A DNA stretch of 6,873 nucleotides from CAYLGY01 sp964383325 (GCA_964383325.1 CAYLGY010000113.1:1-6873); one strand, 5' to 3'; positions 1 to 5,852 are shown, counted from the stretch's first letter. Numbers and translations: made by a program. The notes: generated from the letters alone by a model not told the origin.

Positions 1-454
1 CCTCAGGCCGCACGCCGTAAGTGCGATAGGCATCGCGCATCCTCTCTTCTTCGGTCCGATCAGGGAAGAACAGATAGCTCGGTGCCCGGATGCGCGCGAC
101 ATGCTTGATGTTCACGAGGATGACATGGCGGATCGGAAAGTCGGTTCCAGCCTTCTTCATGAGCTCGGCCCCGCAGCGACCAAAATCTTCCTCGTCCGGA
201 GCGATAATCCTCGCGGTGCCGGTCACCTTGAACCCCCGCTGGCGGAAGATATCGATGAAACTCACGCAGACCTTGGGGTTCGCACGGATATTGCCCACGC
301 TGACAGGAGAGGCGATGTCCGCGATTACGATCGACTCCTGGCCGAATCCTGCGAAGATTTCCTTGGGGGAAACGTTGGGAGTGCCATCGGGGGAAGCGGT
401 CGCAAGCCAACACAAGACCGATCCATCCAGCGCAGTCTGCAGGGCTTCGTTCAT
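1..454 (-). CDS. Pyridoxamine 5'-phosphate oxidase-like flavin-binding protein (3' end outside window)
   Basis: The minus strand reads open from an ATG at 454-452 to the left edge, giving 151 residues without a stop; the C-terminus lies outside the window. The N-terminal part has the usual split-barrel flavin-binding layout of the PNPOx-like family. A first strand, SVLCWLATASPDGTPNVSP (12-30), is followed by KEIFAGFG, then SIVIADIASPVSVGNIRANPK (41-61), where the NIRANP stretch is typical, and FKVTGTARII (75-84). Such proteins bind FMN or related cofactors and reduce or oxidise small substrates. The true pyridoxine pathway enzyme PdxH is longer and different, so substrate and role are unknown. 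No strong Shine-Dalgarno sequence lies at ideal spacing; an AGGA sits about 16 bases upstream of the ATG. The gene is divergent from the DUF930 gene and probably transcribed from the promoter-like sequence at 511-537. The family call is fairly secure; a specific function is not. Confidence 0.85.
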   Translation of the reverse strand, partial: MNEALQTALDGSVLCWLATASPDGTPNVSPKEIFAGFGQESIVIADIASPVSVGNIRANPKVCVSFIDIFRQRGFKVTGTARIIAPDEEDFGRCGAELMKKAGTDFPIRHVILVNIKHVARIRAPSYLFFPDRTEEERMRDAYRTYGVRPE

Positions 455-777
455 GTTTGTCCAGTCAATGTTCCTGTTCGGCCCGGAGCGAGGTGCTCCC
501 GGAATTGTGCATTATCACTCCGACATTGATAGCACAAAGGCGGGCAAATGGCCGCGCCGACTGGCTTTTCAGCGGGCTTTGCCAGCAGGCGTGCGTTGCG
601 GGGGGCCAAGACCGCCTGGCTATCCCGCATTGACGCAGCTCAGCGGCGGACCGTCCCGGGGTAGGTTGCCCATACCCGAGAGAGATTGCTAACATCTCCA
701 GCTCTCCCGGCGCCATAAGGGAGTTGCATTTCTCGCGTCAATCATTTTTGCAAGGCCACTAATCATTGGAGTACCTT
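455..777. other. Intergenic region between divergent genes
   Basis: This 323-bp gap separates the leftward flavoprotein gene from the rightward DUF930 gene. The part near 505-537 holds the palindrome and putative leftward promoter described separately. The rest (538-765) has only short reading frames with no recognisable protein features. No clear -35/-10 pair for the DUF930 gene stands out, although AT-rich sequence at 741-766 would be a reasonable place for it. Bases 768-771 are a GGAG ribosome binding site for that gene. Confidence 0.6.
505..537 (-). promoter_or_regulatory. Palindromic operator candidate overlapping a leftward promoter
   Basis: An interrupted inverted repeat has TTGTGC (505-510) and TATCA (513-517) on the left, mirrored by TGATA (527-531) and GCACAA (532-537) on the right, around a 9-base centre. 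Eleven base positions per arm match, with a 2-base insertion in the left arm. Read on the minus strand, TTGTGC (537-532) and GATAAT (516-511) lie 15 bases apart and resemble -35 and -10 boxes. They would give an RNA starting about 50 bases before the flavoprotein ATG at 454. The dyad is seen directly; its use as a repressor site is inferred, and the regulator is unknown. Confidence 0.45.
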
Positions 778-1179
778 ATGAATTCACCCATCCTTCCCCC
801 ATTGGCGGCCCTGTGTCTGATTGCGTTTGCGTCCGGTGGGGAGGCTGCGGGAGACGATGGGGTGAACCGGCAATTGCTGAAGCTCGATCCCACCACGCGG
901 CTGGAGCAGGCCTGCGATTACGAAGTCATGGTTCGGATCAACACGAAAGACCCTCGTTTTCTTGCGGACAGGGTCGTTGCCTACACGTTCAAGGACCCGG
1001 TCATTGAGGGTAATGCAATCAGCGCACCCGGCGCAGCATTCCGCAGCAAGGGGGAGTGGTACCATCTCTCCTACAGGTGCGAGACAGGTCCTCGCCACCT
1101 GAAGGTACATCAACTTCAGTACCGGATCGGCGATAAAGTGCCTCGGGATGACTGGACCACTTACAATCTCTACGATTGA
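778..1179 (+). CDS. DUF930 domain-containing exported protein
   Basis: A 133-residue protein that I match to the DUF930 family of small alphaproteobacterial proteins with no known function. The family pattern is visible in two blocks. LDPTTRLEQACDYEVMVRI (36-54) is followed near the C-terminus by a W-[HL]-x-Y-x-C segment (GEWYHLSYRCETG, 92-104), HLKVHQLQYRIG and a final DDWTTYNLYD. Two cysteines, C46 and C101, remain after export and could form a disulfide. Residues 1-23 look like a signal peptide: a hydrophobic stretch PPLAALCLIAFASG with a likely cut after A23. C13 is not in a lipobox, so a lipoprotein is unlikely. The ATG at 778 is chosen because GGAG (768-771) lies 6 bases upstream; a TTG at 766 is in frame but would place that site inside the gene. 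It appears to be a single-gene unit. The function is unknown. Confidence 0.85.
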   Translation: MNSPILPPLAALCLIAFASGGEAAGDDGVNRQLLKLDPTTRLEQACDYEVMVRINTKDPRFLADRVVAYTFKDPVIEGNAISAPGAAFRSKGEWYHLSYRCETGPRHLKVHQLQYRIGDKVPRDDWTTYNLYD

Positions 1180-1260
1180 GATGAGGGCTGGTTTACCCGA
1201 CCCGGACAGTTGAACGATCCAGGCCCGCCGATCCGACCGTATTCATCCGCTGCCGTCACG

Positions 1261-1325
1261 CCTGTTCCTGGCCGGCCCGCGATCTCCCGCCAGCGAAGGT
1301 GGAGTTTGGCAATGACAGGAACAGG
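1261..1325. repeat. 10-bp inverted repeat in the leader region upstream of the TPP riboswitch
   Basis: CCTGTTCCTG (1261-1270) is the exact reverse complement of CAGGAACAGG (1316-1325). The arms are separated by 45 bases that can themselves form a small stem, CCGCC with GGTGG. No run of T follows, so it is not a standard terminator for the DUF930 gene. It may be a folded RNA element or chance. No protein gene is supported in 1180-1390, and I see no clear promoter for the thiamine operon there. Confidence 0.4.
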
Positions 1326-1392
1326 AAATCCGCGCCACAAGACCACTTCCATTTAAACAGGAAAGCCTCTAAGGTTTCGCCATCGACTTGCA

Positions 1393-1473
1393 CGTTGGGG
1401 TGCCCGTAAGGGCTGAGAGGCGAATTTCGCCAACCCACTGAACCTGATCCGGGTCATGCCGGCGGAGGGAACG
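1393..1473 (+). promoter_or_regulatory. TPP riboswitch aptamer (THI element)
   Basis: All conserved parts of the thiamine-pyrophosphate aptamer are present in order. P1 is CGTT (1393-1396) with AACG (1470-1473). P2 is GGGT (1398-1401) with ACCC (1433-1436). A short P3 is GCCC (1402-1405) with GGGC (1410-1413). The invariant CTGAGA (1413-1418) binds the pyrimidine. An optional extra hairpin P3a is GGCGA/TCGCC within 1419-1431. The GAACCTGATC core (1440-1449) follows, then P4 CCGG (1449-1452) with CCGG (1459-1462), and P5 CCT (1443-1445) with AGG (1466-1468). The closing GGAGGGAA is also canonical. The element lies about 90 bases upstream of thiD, the usual position for feedback control of a thiamine operon by TPP. 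Confidence 0.97.
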
Positions 1474-1558
1474 CGTAGGTTGGAGAATCCGCCTGGCGGG
1501 CTACTTTCCAAGCAATGCGACTTCCCTCACCGGAACACCCGGTTGGAAAAGAGGGAAG
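1465..1558 (+). promoter_or_regulatory. Riboswitch expression platform with a Shine-Dalgarno-sequestering hairpin
   Basis: CTTCCCTC (1521-1528) pairs perfectly with GAGGGAAG (1551-1558), which contains the thiD ribosome binding site GAGGG (1551-1555). The stem continues as ACCGG (1529-1533) with CCGGT (1539-1543), with seven bases, 1544-1550, bulged. The same anti-Shine-Dalgarno strand can instead pair through TTCCCTC (1522-1528) with GAGGGAA (1465-1471) of the aptamer. That alternative is supported by CGCGT (1472-1476) with ATGCG (1515-1519, one G-U pair), TTGG (1480-1483) with CCAA (1508-1511), and a cap CCGC (1489-1492) with GCGG (1496-1499). TPP binding would lock up 1465-1471 and so favour hiding the ribosome site. 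No T-run is present, which argues for translational control. Pairings are read directly; the switching order is inferred. Confidence 0.75.
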
Positions 1559-1563
1559 AGGAA

Positions 1564-2403
1564 TTGACGGCCATTGCACTTGCCATTGCCGGGTCCGACA
1601 GCGGCGGTGGCGCCGGTATCCAGGCAGACCTGAAGACCTTCTCCGCACTTGGCGTGTATGGCGCCAGCATCATCACCGCGGTCACTGCCCAGAATACGTG
1701 CGCGGTACTCGGAGTCGAGCCGATCTCTGCACATATGGTTCGGCTGCAGATCCAGGCCGTTCTCGACGATCTTCCCGTAGGCGCAATCAAGATCGGCATG
1801 CTTGCCTCGGTGGAGATCATTGACGCAGTCACCGAAGCTCTTTCCGGAACCGCAATTCCGGTCGTGATTGACCCCGTGATGATCGCCAAGTCCGGCGACA
1901 CCCTTCTGGCCGAGCAGGCAATTGTCAGGCTGCGCTCCCGGCTGCTGCCGCTGGCAACGCTCCTGACGCCGAATCTTCCCGAAGCGGCGCGCCTGCTGGA
2001 TACTTCTCCGGCGGTCGAACCGGGCGAAATGGCCATTCAGGGCCAAAGATTGCGGGCGCTGGGCCCGCAGGCGGTGCTGATGAAGGGCGGTCATCTGGCC
2101 AGCCGCCAGTGCACCGACATTCTGGTGGAACGCACCGATATGCGGCGCTGGCAGGCGCCACGCCTGGATACCCGGAACACACATGGTACCGGCTGCTCGT
2201 TCTCCGCGGCGATCGCTGCCTTCCTCGCAAAGGGCCATTCCCTTTGCGAAGCGGTTTCCGCAGCACATGGCTGGCTGCAGGAGGCGATCCGGGCCGCTGA
2301 CAAACTCGAAATCGGTTCGGGGCATGGGCCGGTGCATCATTTTCATGCGCTTTGGCGCGAAGGGCAGGACATGCCGGTTCATTCGAAAGGAGAATTTTCA
2401 TGA
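1564..2403 (+). CDS. thiD: Hydroxymethylpyrimidine / phosphomethylpyrimidine kinase ThiD
   Basis: ThiD phosphorylates HMP and then HMP phosphate with ATP, giving the pyrimidine diphosphate that ThiE uses; it acts in the cytoplasm. The 279-residue product fits the family (about 266 in E. coli) and shows its ribokinase-fold signatures. GSDSGGGAGIQADLKTF (10-26) binds the pyrimidine. KIGML (76-80), VIDPVM (101-106), LTPNLPEA (134-141) and KGGH (174-177) follow. THGTGCSFSAA (206-216) is the anion-hole loop, with C211 matching the conserved cysteine. The start is a TTG at 1564: GAGGG (1551-1555) lies 8 bases upstream, and homology begins immediately after it. An in-frame ATG at 1456 lies inside the riboswitch and is rejected. 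As first gene of the operon it is directly under the riboswitch. Its stop overlaps the thiS start (ATGA). No ThiE or TenA fusion is present. Confidence 0.96.
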   Translation: MTAIALAIAGSDSGGGAGIQADLKTFSALGVYGASIITAVTAQNTCAVLGVEPISAHMVRLQIQAVLDDLPVGAIKIGMLASVEIIDAVTEALSGTAIPVVIDPVMIAKSGDTLLAEQAIVRLRSRLLPLATLLTPNLPEAARLLDTSPAVEPGEMAIQGQRLRALGPQAVLMKGGHLASRQCTDILVERTDMRRWQAPRLDTRNTHGTGCSFSAAIAAFLAKGHSLCEAVSAAHGWLQEAIRAADKLEIGSGHGPVHHFHALWREGQDMPVHSKGEFS

Positions 2404-2600
2404 TCGAGATCAAGGTCAATGGCAGGCACAGAAAGGTTCTGGGCACGGACATGGCGTGCGTGCTCGATGAGCTCGGATTTGACCAGACCCATGTGGCCAC
2501 AGCGCTGAATGGCGAATTCGTCCCGCGTGACATTCGGGCGCAAACGCGCCTGCGCCCGGGAGATGCTCTGGAAGTCGTCGCGCCGATGCAGGGAGGCTGA
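2400..2600 (+). CDS. thiS: Sulfur carrier protein ThiS
   Basis: ThiS is a small ubiquitin-like protein whose C-terminal glycine is adenylated and turned into a thiocarboxylate, which then delivers sulfur to ThiG for the thiazole ring. The product has 66 residues, the family's normal size. It opens with the beta strand MIEIKVNGR and has the conserved ALNGEFVPR segment (35-43) and RLRPGDALEVVAPMQGG (50-66), ending in the required Gly-Gly. The ATG at 2400 is chosen because AAAGGAG (2386-2392) lies 7 bases upstream and the strand begins there; the frame stays open further upstream only inside thiD. The start overlaps the thiD stop, implying translational coupling. The adenylating enzyme (ThiF or a MoeB-like protein) is not in this window and must act from elsewhere. 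Confidence 0.96.
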   Translation: MIEIKVNGRHRKVLGTDMACVLDELGFDQTHVATALNGEFVPRDIRAQTRLRPGDALEVVAPMQGG

Positions 2601-2602
2601 GC

Positions 2603-3367
2603 ATGTTGTGCGTTTATGGAGTTGAACTTTCGAGCCGCCTTCTGCTCGGCACCGCGCGCTACCCGTCCACTTCCACGATCACCGAAGCCTTCCGTGCCTC
2701 GGGTGCGGGGCTTGCGACCGTGTCCTTGCGGCGCGCCGGCGATGACTCGCGGGAATTCCAGGAACACATCCTGGCGCTCGGCATCCCTGTCCTGCCCAAT
2801 ACTGCGGGCTGCTACACCGTCAGGGAGGCTGTAACCACTGCGCACATGGCGAGGGAGATCTACGGCACGCGCTGGATCAAGCTGGAAGTGCTCGGCAATC
2901 GCGAAACCTTGCAGCCCGACTGTTTCGGTCTCGTTGAGGCGGCGCGAATTCTCGCCGGAGACGGATTTCAGGTCTTTCCCTACTGCACCGAGGATCTGGT
3001 GGTCGCCGAGCGCCTCGTCGAAGCCGGCTGCGAAGTGCTGATGCCCTGGGGAGCGCCGATCGGCACCGGGATGGGCCTCGTCAATCCGCATGGCCTTGCC
3101 GCATTGCGCCGCCATTTTCCGGATCTGCCGCTGGTGATCGACGCCGGCATCGGGATCCCCAGCCATGCCGCCGCAGCCATGGAGCTGGGCTATGACGCGG
3201 TACTGGTCAACACGGCGGTTGCCTGCGCAGACGATCCGGTCAGGATGGCGCGGGCCATGGCCGCCGCGGTCGCGGCAGGCAGGCTGGCCTGGCTCGCTGG
3301 CCCCGCCCCGGTGCGTACCCACGCCGTACCTTCGACCCCGGAGGCAGGAAAGGCGGTGCTGGCGTGA
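2603..3367 (+). CDS. thiG: Thiazole synthase ThiG
   Basis: ThiG condenses 1-deoxy-D-xylulose 5-phosphate, dehydroglycine and the sulfur of ThiS thiocarboxylate into thiazole phosphate. The 254-residue protein has the family length and TIM-barrel motifs. LLLGTARYPS (13-22) is near the start, and LPNTAGCYT (64-72) follows. WIKLEVLGN (91-99) carries K93, the lysine that forms the imine with the sugar phosphate. MPWGAPIGTGMG (147-158) and VIDAGIG (178-184) form the phosphate and catalytic region. A C-terminal alanine-rich helix ends the protein. The ATG at 2603 lies 2 bases after the thiS stop, and its ribosome site GGGAGG (2591-2596) is made from the last thiS codons. The stop overlaps the GTG of thiE. 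The glycine-oxidising partner (ThiO or ThiH) is not in the window. Confidence 0.97.
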   Translation: MLCVYGVELSSRLLLGTARYPSTSTITEAFRASGAGLATVSLRRAGDDSREFQEHILALGIPVLPNTAGCYTVREAVTTAHMAREIYGTRWIKLEVLGNRETLQPDCFGLVEAARILAGDGFQVFPYCTEDLVVAERLVEAGCEVLMPWGAPIGTGMGLVNPHGLAALRRHFPDLPLVIDAGIGIPSHAAAAMELGYDAVLVNTAVACADDPVRMARAMAAAVAAGRLAWLAGPAPVRTHAVPSTPEAGKAVLA

Positions 3368-3981
3368 GACAGTTCCGTTTCTATCCGATCCTCGAGAATT
3401 CGGAATGGCTGGAGCGCATGCTGCCCCTTGGCGTGCGGCTCGTGCAACTGCGCATAAAGAATGAGCCGGAAGCCGAAATCCGCCGTGAGATCGCGCGCAG
3501 CCGCGATCTGTGCGCCGTTCACGGCGCGCAGCTCGTGGTCAATGATTACTGGCGGGAGGCGATCGACCTTGGCTGCGATTTTGTTCATCTCGGTCAGGAG
3601 GATCTCGATCAAGCAGATCTGGCTGCATTGCGCCGGGCTGGAATCCGGCTCGGAATTTCCACCCATGACGAGGCCGAGCTGGAGCGTGCCCTTACCTGTG
3701 CGCCGGACTATGTCGCTCTCGGTCCCGTATATCCGACCCGCCTGAAGGAGATGAAATGGCACCGGCAGGGGCTGGGTCGCCTTGCCGAATGGCGGCGGCT
3801 CGTGGGCGAGCTTCCGCTGGTCGCCATTGGCGGCATGCAGCCGGATCGTGCCGCTGCCGTCTTCGCTGCGGGCGCGGACGTGATCTCGGTCGTCACGGAC
3901 ATCACGCTCCATCCGGATCCGGAGGCGAGAACGCGAGAATGGTTGCAAGTGACCCGACCCGAAGTGGATCAAGCAGAATGA
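3364..3981 (+). CDS. thiE: Thiamine-phosphate synthase ThiE
   Basis: ThiE couples HMP diphosphate with thiazole phosphate to give thiamine phosphate and pyrophosphate. The product has 205 residues, within the usual 200-225. Visible motifs are VQLRIK (27-32), VVNDYW (58-63) with N60 and D61 for the diphosphate and magnesium, VHLGQEDL (74-81), LGIST (96-100), VALGPVYPT (117-125) and AIGGM (154-158). The loop after GPVYPT reads RLKEMK, where many homologues have PTxTK. The lysine at 128 is kept, so the enzyme should be active. The start is GTG, overlapping the thiG stop as GTGA, with AAGG (3350-3353) about 10 bases upstream. Homology begins at FRFYPIL just inside this start. Its own stop overlaps the tenA ATG. 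Confidence 0.94.
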   Translation: MRQFRFYPILENSEWLERMLPLGVRLVQLRIKNEPEAEIRREIARSRDLCAVHGAQLVVNDYWREAIDLGCDFVHLGQEDLDQADLAALRRAGIRLGISTHDEAELERALTCAPDYVALGPVYPTRLKEMKWHRQGLGRLAEWRRLVGELPLVAIGGMQPDRAAAVFAAGADVISVVTDITLHPDPEARTREWLQVTRPEVDQAE

Positions 3982-4667
3982 ACGCCCCGGATTACGGAAC
4001 GGCTTTCGCCGCCTGGCGAAGCGCAAGCCGTTCCTGGAACGATTACGTGCACCACGCCTTCGTCCGGCAACTTGGCGAGGGATCCCTCCGCCGCGAAGCC
4101 TTTCTTCACTATTTGCGCCAGGACTATGTCTTCCTGTTCCATTTTTCCCGGGCCTGGTCCCTGGCTGCCGTCAAGGCCGCGACGCTTGACGAAATGAATG
4201 CCGCCATTTCCGCCGCCCATGCCCTCGTCACCCTGGAAATGCCGCTGCATGTGCGGATCTGCAAGGAGGCCGGCATTTCAGCAGCCGAGTTGGAAAGGAC
4301 CGAGGAGACAGCCGCGAACCTGACCTACACGCGCTACGTGCTCGAGGCTGGCTATAGCGGCGACTTTCTTGACCTGATGGCCGCACTCTCGCCCTGCATC
4401 ATGGGCTATGGCGAGATCGGCCTGCGGCTTGCCCGCGAAGCTGCACCCCATACGCCGTACCGCGACTGGATCGATACATATTCGGGCGAGCCCTTCCAGA
4501 AGCTTTGCCGCGATACGGGCGCCCTTGTCGACCGGGCTGTTGCCCTCAGGCTGGGCGATCGTGGGCAATGCAGCCCTCGCTGGGAGCAGCTCACGCAGCG
4601 ATTCGAGACGGCGACACGACTCGAAGTCGGATTCTGGGGGATGGGAATGGAGCACGCCGGCAGGTAA
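3978..4667 (+). CDS. tenA: TenA family aminopyrimidine aminohydrolase (thiaminase II)
   Basis: TenA hydrolyses 4-amino-5-aminomethyl-2-methylpyrimidine, a breakdown product of thiamine, to HMP, which ThiD can then phosphorylate; it can also cleave thiamine itself. The 229-residue all-helical protein matches the family. VHHAFVRQLGEGSL is followed by HYLRQDYVFL with D49, corresponding to the pyrimidine-binding aspartate. ALSPCIMGYGEIG (136-148) carries C140, the catalytic cysteine, placing it in the cysteine-type (TenA_C) group. WIDTYSGEPF (164-173) and RLEVGFWGMGM (214-224) with E216 follow. The last motif is usually FW[DE]MA, so the glycines are a small departure. The ATG overlaps the thiE stop (ATGA), and only a weak ribosome site is present, so translation probably depends on coupling to thiE. 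As the operon's last gene it suggests salvage feeds the pathway. Confidence 0.94.
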   Translation: MNAPDYGTAFAAWRSASRSWNDYVHHAFVRQLGEGSLRREAFLHYLRQDYVFLFHFSRAWSLAAVKAATLDEMNAAISAAHALVTLEMPLHVRICKEAGISAAELERTEETAANLTYTRYVLEAGYSGDFLDLMAALSPCIMGYGEIGLRLAREAAPHTPYRDWIDTYSGEPFQKLCRDTGALVDRAVALRLGDRGQCSPRWEQLTQRFETATRLEVGFWGMGMEHAGR

Positions 4668-4689
4668 TGTGCCGGGTTCGGGCTCCGCG

Positions 4690-4709
4690 CGATCCGGCAA
4701 GCCGGATCG
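4690..4709. terminator. Hairpin between convergent operons, possible terminator
   Basis: CGATCCGGC (4690-4698) and GCCGGATCG (4701-4709) form a perfect 9-bp stem around AA, effectively an 8-bp stem with a CAAG tetraloop. It lies in the 61-bp gap between the tenA stop and the pcaB stop, where transcripts from both directions should end. Neither strand has a T-run after the stem, so it is not a textbook intrinsic terminator. It may be a transcript-stabilising 3' end or act together with Rho. Confidence 0.45.
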
Positions 4710-4728
4710 TCGCTGGCGGACATGCGTT

Positions 4729-5802
4729 TCAAGTGGCCGAATCCATTCCATCCCGCGAATGAACCGCTTCGCCGAAGGAACGAATGTTCGCCAGCAGTTC
4801 CGAGGCCGTCAGCAGGCTTGCGCCGGCTGAGACGAGCAACTGCGGCAGGACCAGCCATTCGAGCGTCCATGCAGAACCGGAACGTTCGTTCTCATGGATC
4901 ATGGCGTGGTGCAACGTCCCCGCTAGACCGGCGCAATATCGGGCGAGCGCGACAAGCAGTTCGGCGCCGACGGGATTGTTCTTGTGCGGCATGGAAGAAG
5001 ACCCGCCCGCACCGCTGAGGATCACCGCCCTGCACTCGCCCTGTGCCAGCAACGCGACATCGGCGCCCAGCTTGCCCAGCGTGCCGGCCAGCATGGCCAG
5101 CCGTGAACCGAGGACGGTTATGCGGTCCCGGGTCGTATGCCAGTTCTGCACCGGACGCAGGCCCAGGCGGCTTGCCACGCCTGCGCAGACGCGGTCGCCC
5201 TGCGCGCCGAAGCTCCCGCAATTGCCGATCGGGCCGCCGAGCTGGACGACCAGCAGGTCGGGCAACAGGTCGAGAAATGCAGCCCGCTGCCGCTCGACCG
5301 CGTGCTTCCATGTGCGCAGCTTGTCGGCGACGGTAAAGGGCAGGGCGGCCTGCATGCGCGTATGCGCCATCAGGCGGTTGGCGCCGAAGCGTTTGCCGAG
5401 CTCGTCAAGCTGTCGCCCGATGCCTTCGATGCGTCCCATGAGGATCGGCAGGATGGCATCCAGCTGGAGAATGAGCGCCGTATCGACTGCATCCTGACTT
5501 GTGGCGCCCAGATGCAGGGCCTTCCGGCTGGGCTCCGGCAGGGTGGCGCGCAGCTGTGCGATGAGCGCAGGTACCACAACGCCATCGCGTTTCATGCCAG
5601 CGTGAAGGGCCGGCCAGTCCGGGGCAAATACTGCCGCGGCGGCTGCAATGTCGCCGGCTGCGGCTTCACCGATGAGGCCGGCATCCGCCTCAGCCGCCGC
5701 CAGGGCGACTTCAAAGCGCAACATGGCACCGAGCTGCGCCTCGTCCGAGAGCAGCGCCTCGATTTCCCGATCTCCCGCCAGGGTGGCAAGCAAATGGCTC
5801 AT
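4729..5802 (-). CDS. pcaB: 3-Carboxy-cis,cis-muconate cycloisomerase PcaB
   Basis: PcaB cyclises 3-carboxy-cis,cis-muconate, the ring-cleavage product of protocatechuate, to gamma-carboxymuconolactone in the beta-ketoadipate pathway. The protein belongs to the fumarase/aspartase superfamily. HLGATSQD (97-104), AHTRMQAALPFT (146-157), QLGGPIG (187-193) and the signature loop GSSSMPHKNNP (267-277) with its catalytic serine region are all present. At 357 residues it is of the short type known from rhizobia and Agrobacterium, not the roughly 450-residue pseudomonad form. The ATG at 5802 lacks a strong ribosome site. Fifty bases separate it from pcaG, so coupling or a weak site is likely. It converges on tenA, whose end is 61 bases away. 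The choice among superfamily members rests on motifs plus the adjacent pcaHG; together these make the call firm. Confidence 0.94.
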   Translation of the reverse strand: MSHLLATLAGDREIEALLSDEAQLGAMLRFEVALAAAEADAGLIGEAAAGDIAAAAAVFAPDWPALHAGMKRDGVVVPALIAQLRATLPEPSRKALHLGATSQDAVDTALILQLDAILPILMGRIEGIGRQLDELGKRFGANRLMAHTRMQAALPFTVADKLRTWKHAVERQRAAFLDLLPDLLVVQLGGPIGNCGSFGAQGDRVCAGVASRLGLRPVQNWHTTRDRITVLGSRLAMLAGTLGKLGADVALLAQGECRAVILSGAGGSSSMPHKNNPVGAELLVALARYCAGLAGTLHHAMIHENERSGSAWTLEWLVLPQLLVSAGASLLTASELLANIRSFGEAVHSRDGMDSAT

Positions 5803-5852
5803 CGGTTCGCGTCCGCGGGATGAAGGTCGGTCCTGACCATTCCTTCCGGCCT

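Noticed and set aside
655..680. GGGTA/TACCC mini-hairpin
   Set aside because: Only five pairs around a nine-base loop, with no T-run and no link to a gene end; chance is likely.
60..692. Overlapping frames of 117, 142 and 200 codons near the left edge
   Set aside because: They are out of frame with, or antisense to, the flavoprotein gene, which reads open to the edge and carries the real motifs.
465..716. 83-codon minus-strand frame in the intergenic region
   Set aside because: It has no recognisable domain and overlaps the palindromic promoter region.
766..777. TTG at 766 as the DUF930 start
   Set aside because: It would put the GGAG ribosome site within the coding sequence; the ATG at 778 has normal spacing and begins the signal peptide.
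1456..1563. N-terminal extension of ThiD from an ATG at 1456
   Set aside because: The ATG lies inside the conserved riboswitch core and the added residues match nothing in ThiD. The TTG at 1564 has a well-spaced ribosome site and begins at the conserved N-terminus.
1501..2382. 293-codon minus-strand frame opposite thiD
   Set aside because: It is a shadow of thiD with no recognisable motifs, and its predicted composition is unlike a folded protein.
1925..3322. 465-codon open frame on the minus strand across thiD, thiS and thiG
   Set aside because: It runs antisense to three well-conserved genes, shows no domain, and is low-complexity rich in Arg, Ala, Gly and Pro, as expected for a shadow frame in GC-rich DNA.
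4784..5823. Plus-strand frames of 228 and 237 codons opposite pcaB
   Set aside because: pcaB has all superfamily motifs in its own frame; these two overlap each other in different frames and carry no motifs.
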